Below, in pieces: positions 23,270 to 32,291 of a DNA stretch of 64,000 nucleotides. Both the position numbers and the translations under genes were made by a program. Source of the DNA: Cephalotus follicularis (taxonomy: Eukaryota > Streptophyta > Magnoliopsida > Oxalidales > Cephalotaceae); assembly GCA_001972305.1 (NCBI GenBank), contig BDDD01001469.1, positions 69,040 through 133,039 of the forward strand. Reading direction: 5' to 3'. Under the pieces are notes generated by a model. It was given only the letters and a program-made list of their open reading frames with translations, was not told the DNA's origin and did no database searches. The first letter of the stretch is position 1, and each line of letters begins with the position of its first letter.

Positions 23270-25060
23270 GGATAAAACAGAAAATTTGAGCGAGGAGTTG
23301 GTTGAATCATTTGTGCATGAAAAATCAAAAGAACAGTTGGTTGACTCCTTCGTGCAACCAACAAATTTAAATGCGCAAGAAGATGTTAGCGAAGAGAAAG
23401 AAAGAGAGGAAAAGGAACAATTAATGGAAATACCCAAGCGTTCATTTGATCCCCCAGTTCCTTTTCCAAAGAGATTAGATAAGAAAGCCTCAGCAATGGA
23501 AAAGATCATTAATACATTTAAACAAGTTCAAATCAATATCCCATTGCTTGAAGCCATTGAACAGGTGCCCTCTTACGCAAAAGTCCTTAAAGACTTATGC
23601 ACAAAAAAGAGGATCCTTCAAACTCCGAAAAAGGCTTTCTTGGCAGCCAATATCACTGCGATCATCTCGCAACCAAAAATTCCAAAATACAAAGATCCTG
23701 GATGCCCGACAATCTCTTGTGTTATTGGCGACACCAAAATCGATCATGCCTTGCTCGATTTAGGAGCAAGTGTGAATTTGTTGCCTTCTTCAGTTTTTGA
23801 GCCACTAGGTTTAGGAGAGTTGCGCCCGGTCCAATACGACTTTTCAATTAGCTGATAGGTCAGTGAAAGTACCAAGAGGAAAAATTGAGGATGTTTTGAT
23901 ACAGGTTGGTGAGTTTTTCTTTCATGTCGATTTTGTCGTACTAGATACCGAGCCTGTTGTGAATATAAAAGACCAAATCCCAGTTATCCTTGGTAAAACA
24001 TTCTTGGCCACAAGTAATGTATTGATCAATTGCCGAAATGGTCTCATGAAGTTGAGTTTTGGAAAGATGTCGATGGACTTTAACATTTTTCATTTGGGAA
24101 AGCATCAATCTGACTTTGATGATGTCTACGTGATTCGCTTGATTCCTGATACCATTGATTCGTATTGTAATATCGACTTTGATCGCAATTTCAGGAGCGA
24201 ATTCGAGATAGAGGAAGCTAAGAAAAAGGATAGATTGATGTGGCTAGAAAACGAGGAAGCGTTAGCATGGTTAGAAAGTAAGCTTAATGAGCCAACGTCG
24301 GATAGTGAATGGGATCATCTATCCCATTACACACACAAACTCGCTACGCCTGACCAAACGTACTTTCACGAAGATTTTGAGAACAGCTTCATGGAATGTT
24401 TGAGAGAGTTCGAGGAATTGGGGGTCGCACAAAAGGAGATATTGAGTTGGTTGGACGATGGGGACGTTGATTCGATTTCGGAAGTTCAATGGGACGATCT
24501 ATCCCATTTCACTCACAAACTTAGCATGCCATCTCACCCTCACACCATCCTCGACAATAACTTTTTCTTTACTAAAGATCAAATAGGATAGAGGGTGTGC
24601 ATTTGTATGGACCATGGGTGTAATTGGTTGGTTGGCCGTGATTATTTGTGTTATCTTCATTATTTTTATTGGTGGCACTCTTATTGGGACAATGCTTATA
24701 GTGATAACATTGTTTTCTCATATCGTGTGTTTAAGCTTTTTCAGGCAGGTATTCATGATTTTTATTGGTGGACATCCATTTGGGATGATGCTTATATTAT
24801 TAAACCTATTCCTTCACGTGGTGTGTTTGAGTTTGCTAAGACAGGTATTGGAGACACGTTCGAAGCACTAAGGAAGCGAGCACTAACGTTTTTCAAATTT
24901 AAAGCTGCGCCGCTGAAAGAGGCCATGGATTTGCATGAGCCTCTTTATGAGCCTCCTTGATCATATCCGGTAAACCCTACCCCCTTGTTCTTTATTTTAT
25001 TGCATTGTTTCTTATATTTGTGTGATCATGCATGTTTCTTTTCTTTACATGGGTTCCTAC
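23270..25060 (+). pseudogene. Athila gag-protease segment and duplicated tail, captured in D
   Basis: The first part (about 23286-23860) has PFPKRLDKKASAMEKI, FKQVQINIPLLEAIEQVPSY and the protease motif LDLGASVNLLPSSVF, as in Athila. The next part (23863-24591) continues with KVPRGKIEDVLIQVG and INCRNGLMKLSFGKM. Where reverse transcriptase would be expected there is instead an acidic stretch with WDHLSHYTHKL (24310) repeated as WDDLSHFTHKL (24490), exactly 60 residues apart. The last part (24595-24960) repeats a 32-residue unit (FYWW...DNAY, then FYWW...DDAY) and ends in EAMDLHEPLYEPP. The copy at 29933-32291 has the same order. Broken, few breaks. Confidence 0.75.
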
Positions 25061-26363
25061 GTTAAGACTTATTATTAAAGTGAGGGAATTTGCGGTCTCA
25101 TGTTTTAATTACCGAGCCATTAATTAATTCATTGGTTGTATTAGCCAATTCCAATTAATTACGGCTTATCATGCAAGACGTGTATCTTATGCACCTTGGA
25201 CATATTTCTAAAATATGTCAATGGATTGGCCAGGACATTATTAGTAGTGACTTGAGCCCAAAGTCACTACTAGATCTTCCTAGGTGTAACGATTTAAATC
25301 TATTTATTACAACAATAACTTTGCATACATGGCCTTCAAAAGTCTTGTGCTCCATTTCTCTTTTCCTCCATCTCTCCTTGTAAGGTCTTCTTTTACATAA
25401 AGAACTTTACATTTTTGAAAGAAAAAATTACATTTAAAAATACAAGGAAAAAATTACAAAAGAAAGGAAAATTAAATGGTGCACGCAGGCACCTTATTAC
25501 AAACCTTTAAAGTAATAAATAAATAAATAAATCCATCCACACAAGAAAAACCACAAACTAGGTCTATGTCCTTATTGGGCCATCCATTGTGCATAAGACT
25601 TATATAATATCCAATATTATAAAACACAAATAAAACAAATGCCATAAATAATAACCAATCAAACAATTTAATTTAAGGATTGTTAACTGATCAAACTCCT
25701 ACTAAATCAAGCAATGATTTTTGATTTTCTAACTGCCAAAATGTATAAAATCCAATTTTATTAAAAACAGTTTTTTTATAAAGACGTCGACGCTTCCCAG
25801 AAGGCGTCGACACATTTTATGAAAATTACTGGAAAAGGGCGTCGATGCATAATACGAGCATCAATGCATTTCTCAAGAACTGTTGAAAAAAGGCGTCGAC
25901 GTTTATCAATAACATCGACGTTTTTCCTGGAAATGATGAACAAGGCATCGACGTCTATCAATAGCATCGACGCGTTTCCTGGAAAGATGAACACGACATC
26001 GACGTCTATCAGTAACATCGACGTGTTTCCTGGAAAGATGAACACGACATTGACGTCTATCAAGAACGTCGACGTCTATAGCCCCTTGGGCAGTTTCTGC
26101 ATTTCAAAAAATTCAGAAAAATAATGGTTTAGACTTTGGCATTCCTATCTGGAAATCCAAACTGCACTATGCATGTTCCAAACATAATTCTAAACACATT
26201 ATATCAAAATCACCAGGTCAAAAACACAATGAAATCCAATTTCATGCAATTTTCACTAAGGCACTTTGAAAATCTAGTTTGATCATAAAACACATCCATT
26301 AATTAAACCATTAATCAGTACATCATCTTAAGGCATAAATTCAATCAAGGAAGATGTGGGACG
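25061..26363 (+). repeat. LTR-like sequence shared with 58348-59600
   Basis: The first 600 bases track 58348-58990: GTTAAGACTTATTATTAAA, CAATTAATTCATTGGTT, CCAATTCCAATTAATTACGG, then a TTACAAACC/AAGTAATAAATAAA block and GCATAAGAC. The rest has a 51-bp tandem repeat with GTCGAC-type motifs. It reaches the primer-binding site of element D. Whether it is the D leader or a separate LTR piece is not resolved. Confidence 0.5.
25784..26080. repeat. 51-bp tandem repeat with paired TCGACG motifs
   Basis: After two leading copies (25786, 25806) the array settles into about three and a half units of 51 bases from 25893. Each unit has two TCGACG cores 19 bases apart, followed by TTTCCTGGAAAGATGAACA. TTTCCTGGAAA is itself a palindrome. 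Confidence 0.8.
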
Positions 26364-26374
26364 CTCTGATACCA
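26364..26374 (-). other. Element D primer-binding site, tRNA-iMet type
   Basis: On the minus strand TGGTATCAGAG, exact complement of the initiator tRNA-Met 3' end. It is separated by one base from the LTR at 26376. Confidence 0.8.
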
Positions 26375-26375
26375 C

Positions 26376-28214
26376 TGATGGAATCGGATGAACCGAATCC
26401 GGAACCATAAATGGACTATGGAGTGTAGGGTGTAGAACAAAAACAAAAACATATAAACATGGCAGTGGAAGAACACCCAATAAAACAAATGCAGTCCATA
26501 ATGGCGTGTCCACAGACCACATGGATCACCACATCATCAACAAAATTGAATTGGCGACACCATAGCATACAATGGTGACACACAAGCATGGGAAGAAGAG
26601 AAGGGCCAAGAGATATACCAGCGGGTGAAGGCCCCTTCTTTCTTTGCCGCTACACGCTTGAGTAGATTCCCTCTTTAATCTTCTCCAAGTCACTGGAACA
26701 GCAAGCAATCCAACCATCAATAACAGAGAACCAAGTATATGAACTCTCTCTCTCTCTCTCACTAAGCTTAGAAAAGGTAAATTGATATTGACCAATGAAG
26801 TCAATAATCAATCCACCCTAGATAAGCACTTGCTTGGTGTATCACAAATGAAAGGAACACACTCTGCAGAGAAGAATCTGAAGTCACTTGCCCAGCAAAA
26901 ACTCTACTCCTCCTCTCTTCATTTTCTGTAGAAAATGTTTATAACTAGCCTCCTCCTTCTCTCTCCCACTCTCCCATTCACTTAGGATCATGGTTCTCAC
27001 TCCTAGGGAGTCTGTGGCCATGATCCCCACATTCCCATAACATGCAAGAATGGGAGATGGCTGCTGGAGATGAGAGAGAAAACGTGCCCATGAAGTGAGC
27101 TCGTGCACAGGTTGCACGTTCTGCTCAAAGACGTCGATGCCTCCAAAGGACATCGACGCCTATGCAATGTGGTGCTAAGAACATCGACTCTTTCTAAATG
27201 ACATTGATGCCTATAAAAACGTTAAGCATCGACGTCTTTCTAAAAGACGTTGACGCTTTGTCTGGCCAGTGAAGTAATAAGAGTCTAACTCTTTTAGTGA
27301 TCTCCTATACCCTTCGAATATTGGTTAAGTAAGATCAAACATATGTGTTTCCACAAAATGCAAAATCCACATAACCGATATTTGACTCCAAGAGTTAATG
27401 TGTCCAACATATCAAAGAACTAATCATTATAAGGCAGGGACCCTTTAAAATCTTGGTTAAAACAAGATGTGTTCATAAATTACCAAAATACCCCTAGGGT
27501 CCGGTTTAGCCATTATAAATGGTCCTTGACCAATTTAAATGATATTGGAATAATATCCAAATATTATCCAGATGAAAAAATTAATCTAATTAATTTTCCC
27601 ATAATTTATTACACACCTTATAAACCCTGGATTTTCTAAGTCGTCAGTTCACGTGTACTATAATCCCTTGTCATGCTTGGCCCCGATTAAGGTCTAGGGT
27701 AAGGATATGTGTCAACCTTAGATAATACCTCAATGACTAAAATATCTGATCATTACGAGGACCTTTGGTAAACTCTCCAAAAATCTAATTTCCAGTCTAC
27801 CTCAACCTTGGCCAAGGATTTCATAAGTCCAAATTATAATCAGATTATAATAGAGCCGACCACCTTCGCTCAGATGTGACAATCCCATATTGCGCACTCA
27901 CTTATATTCGTATAGATTCGATCATACCCAAATACCACCCGATTGCCAGTCCTGCGCAAGGACTGGGTAAGGTGGAGATCAAAGCATAACCGTCTCTCTC
28001 ACAGCCTCCATGCTAGGCATCCAACCTCATGTCAGGGCATCACAAGTGTAAGCAGGTAAATAATAAACTACTTCAATTAAGTGATAAAACACAAGTGATA
28101 TAGCCATAACAAAATTAGCACGCATCATATATATAAGGAATAAGATTGTTTCATACAAGATAAGATATAATTTGACAACCCATCTAATGGCTTGTCGGGT
28201 CACTATATCTAACA
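26376..28214 (-). repeat. Element D 5' LTR
   Basis: 1839 bases. On the minus strand it begins TGTTAGATATAGTGACCCG and ends CCGATTCCATCA. The beginning resembles the other copia LTRs here (3821 leftward, 32292 rightward, 48632 leftward). A GTCGAC-type cluster lies at 27128-27258. It is followed by the CTTAA target duplication. Confidence 0.8.
27128..27258. repeat. ACGTCGACGC-type cluster in D 5' LTR
   Basis: Counterpart of 22192-22322. Compared with that copy, several sites changed by CpG transitions (GTCGACGCC to GTCGATGCC, CATCGATGCC to CATTGATGCC, ACGTCGACGC to ACGTTGACGC). Confidence 0.8.
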
Positions 28215-28219
28215 CTTAA
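28215..28219. repeat. Target duplication CTTAA, right of element D
   Basis: Exact copy of 21434-21438; Tat antisense-ORF sequence resumes here. Confidence 0.85.
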
Positions 28220-28588
28220 AACCGAAATGGCAAAGGAGGGCCCTGGAACTATTAAACCATGCGATAGGGCATCTTCAAAAACCACGAAGAGGCCAGGCCT
28301 GCTCTCCATAGCCATCCGAGGATTTTGGGGAAGATTGAATGTTATGCCCCCAGGAAAGCAGTACTTCCTGGCGAGCTCCAGTACTCTCTCACGAGAAAGC
28401 GCACTCATATCAAAATAGCCTTCGAAGGCTTGAGTTCCAGTTTCAGAGGTGGGAGCATCAGGGTCTCCCGCCACAACAGCTGACTTTTCCTCCGAATCAA
28501 GGGAGCGCTCGGCAACAGGCACCACCATTGCCAAGCGAGCTACATCCTCAGGAGTTGGACATATACGCATATGTGTGGTTCTAGCCAT
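28220..28588 (-). pseudogene. Tat antisense ORF, N-terminal part
   Basis: The minus strand starts MARTTHMRICPTPEDVAR at 28588. It has a Ser/Asp/Glu-rich linker, then LSRERVLELARKYCFPGG, FNLPQNPRMAMES and VFEDALSHGLIVPG. These match the start of the PF04195 family ('L...Y.IP', 'P.G....Y...F..GLRLPL'). Coding stops at the D insertion. The open frame covers over 100 residues without interruption, so this part is better kept than the plus-strand pol. Upstream sequence to the 3' LTR would hold its promoter. Confidence 0.7.
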
Positions 28589-29315
28589 CTAAGTCAGAGA
28601 GAAAGAATAGGAAGCTAAGGAAACCAAAAGGGAAGTCCTAGATCAGTTTGGAGCAACTGGTAACCGAGAGATACTCACCTAAAAGTTCGAAGAAATGTGT
28701 GCGAAGCAAGGTTGACTTGGAAACCCACAAAATTGAAGGAGCTTGATGATAGGATATGAACTGAAAGTTGAAGAAAGTAAAGAGTCTTCCTTGAGAAGAA
28801 AGCGCCATTTAAAGAACTAAAACTCGTTTTTAGATGGATCCAAACCACACAATTTATGCAGATCAAACGGTCAAAAAACGTTCCGTCAAATTAGACGTGG
28901 GAAATGAAGAGACACGGGCGGGAATTATGCAGGACATGCCACATGTAAATCATGCTTGATACGCCTTCTACGGATGCTAGATTTGGGCCCAAAAAGTGAA
29001 GTCCATTAACCGAGATAAGTTTAGCTAAGCCTAATAAGGTTAGCTACCAGTAAGACTCTTTCCTCAAAAATTCTTCTTCCTATGCCAAGGTAGGCCCAAC
29101 TACATCCCAGAGGATCATGCCAAGCAGGAGTCCCCTACCTCTGTATCTCTTCCTCTGATAAGGCAGGCGCAGTTTTGTTAGAGGATAACACAAAGTAAGT
29201 CCATTATCCTCTGTCCTTTTTCCTCTGCCAGTCTAAGCCACAACGGAGTTTGCCGAAGCGACAGCTCCAGCTTCCTTCTCTGCCACGGTCAAAGAATAAG
29301 GACAAGGGGGGCATA
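28589..29315 (+). other. Tat 3' untranslated region and polypurine tract
   Basis: No plus-strand coding is seen. The polypurine tract AAGGACAAGGGGGGCA (about 29299-29313) lies just before the 3' LTR start. The stretch is also the presumed upstream region of the antisense ORF. Confidence 0.7.
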
Positions 29316-29932
29316 TGATGAGGGAAAAAATCTACCAATATTCAGTGCACCACATGGTCCGTTGACGAACTGCCACGTGTACAAATAATTAAAAGTCCAA
29401 GTGGATAGCAGTCAGAGGAAACGCCATAGAGCCAAGAAAGGAACAGGCGAGATCCCCGGCTGTTTTCCAGAGAACGTCCTCCCCCATAACGGAATAAGGC
29501 CACAAAAGCAGCCTATATTCCGTGGATTCACCTTCGCAATATCAGTAAGCAAGGAGTAAAATCAAGTGGAGATCAGGGAAATCCTGAGATTCTCAGCATT
29601 CCCTTAGGGGAACACAAACCACTTCTGAAAATTGGGCAAAGGCAGTTGCAAACAATCTCCATAAATACCATAATCAAAGACTTAACATAGGTCAACCATT
29701 TTTACACACAAAAGCACCCTGTGATTGTATTCTTCCTTGCCTTGTCTAACTTAAGCATCAGAGTGTCCCAGGAGTAAACCCTCCAGGACCTACGATCTGT
29801 TTGCTCATTCGTGCAAGGAATACAATCGCACCACCATTCACACTACCTTCTCGGAGCTTTCACAATGTTTCCTTCGACAAATCAAACCCTTGCATGTAAT
29901 GGACTATTGAGGAAAGGATTTTTGTATCAACA
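29316..29932 (+). repeat. Tat 3' LTR
   Basis: 617 bases, same ends as 12096-12714. About 60-70 differences counted by eye give roughly 10% divergence. Confidence 0.85.
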
Positions 29933-32291
29933 CCCCCCATACTTAAATTTTGCATTGTCCTCAATGCAATGAAAATCACAATAAAAATGACAATGAATGA
30001 GCAAATATATATGAAACAATGCAATCAATAAATAAAAACAATAGGAGTCGGGTTTACCGGATATAATCGTGGAGGCTTAAAATACCGAGGCTCATGAAAG
30101 TCCATGGCCTCCTCTACCAATGCAACGGAAAATTCAAGAAACTTTATTGCTCGTTGCCTATTCATTGTGATCACATCTCCAATACTTGTCTTAGAAAACT
30201 CAAACATACCAGGTGAAAGCACAATTTTAACAATATAAGCATCATCACAAAAAAATTTCCACCAATAAAAAACGTCAATAGAACAAGAGCATTTGAATGC
30301 ATCTCCAACACCTATCATATCAATCTTAAAAACACAATGTGAGAAAACAATTTTTACATTGTAAGCATCATCCTAATATGATTTCAACCAGTAAAATCCA
30401 TCAAGAGAACAAGAATAATCATGGTCAACTAACAAGTCAAACTTTGAATCATTGATAACGCACACCCTCCATCCTATTTTCTCTTTAGTAGGGAAAAAAT
30501 TATTTTTGAGGATGGTGTGAGGGTGAGACGACGTGCTAAGCTTGTGAGTAAAATGGGACAAATCGTCCCATTGACTATCCGAAGAGGAATCAATGATTTC
30601 ATCGTCCATCCAACTCAGAATTTTCTTTTGCATTACCTCTAACTCCTCGAATTCTTTCAAACATTCCATGAAGATGCTCTCAAAATCTATTTCAAAGTAT
30701 GTTTTGTCAGGCATGGTCATTTTGTGAGTGTAATGAGATAGATGATCCAATTCACTATCCGAATTTGGCTCCTTGATCTTATTTTCTAGGCACGTTAACG
30801 CTTCCTCATTTTCCATCCACGTTAACATTTCCTTTTGGGTAGCTTTCATTTTCTTGAATTTTCTCATACACTCAATAAAGTCTCTATAAAAATCAATGTC
30901 AACATATGTGTCAATCCTGTCAAGAATCGAGTGTACCATGTAGACTTCATCAAAGTCAGCTTGATGCTTTCCCAAACGAAAAATGTTAAAGTCCATTGAC
31001 GACTTTCCAAAACTCAACTTCATGAGACCATTTCGACAATTGATCAAAGCAATACTTGTGGCCAAAAATGGTCTACCGAGGATAATCGGGATTTGATCTT
31101 TTATATTCACAACAGGCTGGGTATCTAATATGACAAAGTCGACAGGAAAGAAAAAGTTACCAACCTTGATTAAAACATCCTCAATTTTTCCTCGTGGCAC
31201 TTTCACCGACCTACCAGCTAATTGTAACGTTGTCATGGTCGGGCGCAACACTCCTAAATCAAGTTACTAAAAAATAGAAGAAGGCAACAAATTCACACTT
31301 GCTCCTAAATAGAGGAAGGCATGTTCAATTTTGGTATTCCCAATCACATAAGAGATTGTCGGACATCCAAGATCTTTATACTTTGGAATCTTTGGTTGCG
31401 AGATAATCGCGGTGATATTGGCTGCCAAGAAAGCCTTTTTCGGAGCTTGAAGGATCCTCTTTTTCATGCATAAGTATTTTAGGACTTTTGCGTAAGAGGG
31501 CATCAGGGCAATAGCGTCAAGCAATGGCATATTGATTTGAACTTGTTTAAACGTATCGATGATCGTTTCCATTGCAGGGGCTTTCCTACTTTGCAATCTT
31601 TTTGGGAAAGGAGTTGGGGGATTATATGAACGTTCGAGTGACCCCACTGGTTGTTCCTTCTTCTTCCTTCTTTTCATCTTGCGCACTTTAAGTTATTGGT
31701 TGCGCAAAGGAGTCAACCAACTGTTCATTTAAATTCTCTTGCGCCAAGGACTCATCCAACTGCTCGCTCAAATTTTATGTATTCTCCGTTGGTTGGTCCT
31801 CACCTTCACTCCTCATGATGAACACTTGGTTCAATGGTCCCGAGGAAGAAGATGGGCATTGCGGATTAGATATTGGTTGGATATGAGCGGACTGGTTCAT
31901 GGTATTCCTCAGGTCTGGCTGAGAAGGCATTTTGCCTTTCTCTCTTTCATGTAGAGTAGATGCAAGCTGTGAAATTTGCTTCTCCATGTTATGCTGACTA
32001 GTCATTACAGTGCTCATGAGAAGCTCTATGCTCTTTTCTAGAGATGAAATCCTAGACGTGTCCTCCTTTTGGTTCAACAATCCTGGTGATTGTTGATTTT
32101 GAAACATATTTTGTGGGAAGGATGGTTGGACATTATTTGAATTCGGAGAAAACCTTTGAAAGGTCTGATGTGGTGCAGACTGGCTAGTGAAACTTGAAGG
32201 TTTCCCTAAAAAGTTTGAGTTTGGACCTGAAAAGTTTGAAGGTCCTCTCGCATGTTACCCTTGACTCCATGAGAAGTTTGGATGGTTTCGT
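29933..32291 (-). pseudogene. Athila gag C-terminus, protease region and duplicated tail
   Basis: Read on the minus strand, the first part has HPNFSWSQGNMRG and SSLEKSIELLMSTVM with KQISQLASTLHERE, the C-terminal region of Athila Gag. Then PFPKRLQSRKAPAMETI, QVQINMPLLDAIALMPSY and LGASVNLLPSSIF (protease block), KVPRGKIEDVLIKVG and IPIILGRPFLATS. The expected RT is not found. Instead come an acidic stretch with two (W/L)D(H/D)LSH(Y/F)THK units and two FYW(W/L)...DDAY units, ending near 30060. Then GAGGACAATGCAAAATTTAAG (29935-29960), the Athila hallmark before the polypurine tract. Broken, with roughly five breaks. Confidence 0.75.
32287..32291. repeat. Target duplication, left of solo copia LTR
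   Basis: TTCGT here and TTCGC at 34781-34785 agree in four of five bases. Athila gag sequence lies on both sides. Confidence 0.6.

Larger units (their letters stand above)
21439..28214 (-). mobile_element. Element D: copia-LTR element inside Tat
   Basis: LTRs at 21439-23265 (3') and 26376-28214 (5') are about 97% alike by eye and share TGATGGAATCGG ends. A TGGTATCAGAG primer-binding site on the minus strand lies next to the right LTR, so the element points left. The exact CTTAA duplication supports a single insertion into the Tat antisense ORF. Inside there is no copia coding region of its own. Instead there is an Athila gag-protease segment on the plus strand (23270-25060) and a sequence related to 58348-59600 (25061-26363). 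It is broken or non-autonomous and younger than the host Tat element. Confidence 0.75.
12096..29932 (+). mobile_element. Tat-clade Ty3/gypsy element, broken, holding element D
   Basis: Paired LTRs (12096-12714 and 29316-29932) bound gag, protease, RT, RNase H, a second RNase H and integrase on the plus strand, then a long 3' region with an antisense ORF. The dual RNase H, the TTGGCGCCGTCTGTGG primer site and the antisense ORF are hallmarks of the Tat clade. Element D (21439-28214) lies inside the antisense ORF. By eye the LTRs differ at about one site in ten, an old insertion. The coding part has roughly ten breaks. No exact target duplication is visible (CACCA on the left, CCCCC on the right). 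Confidence 0.85.

Noticed and set aside
26364-26375. tRNA-Met gene fragment
   Set aside because: Only the 11-base primer-binding complement is present; no cloverleaf can be drawn around it.
26328-26804. Minus-strand frames present in both D LTRs (also 21196-21867)
   Set aside because: Conservation is explained by the LTR duplication; no known domain and no support that they are translated.
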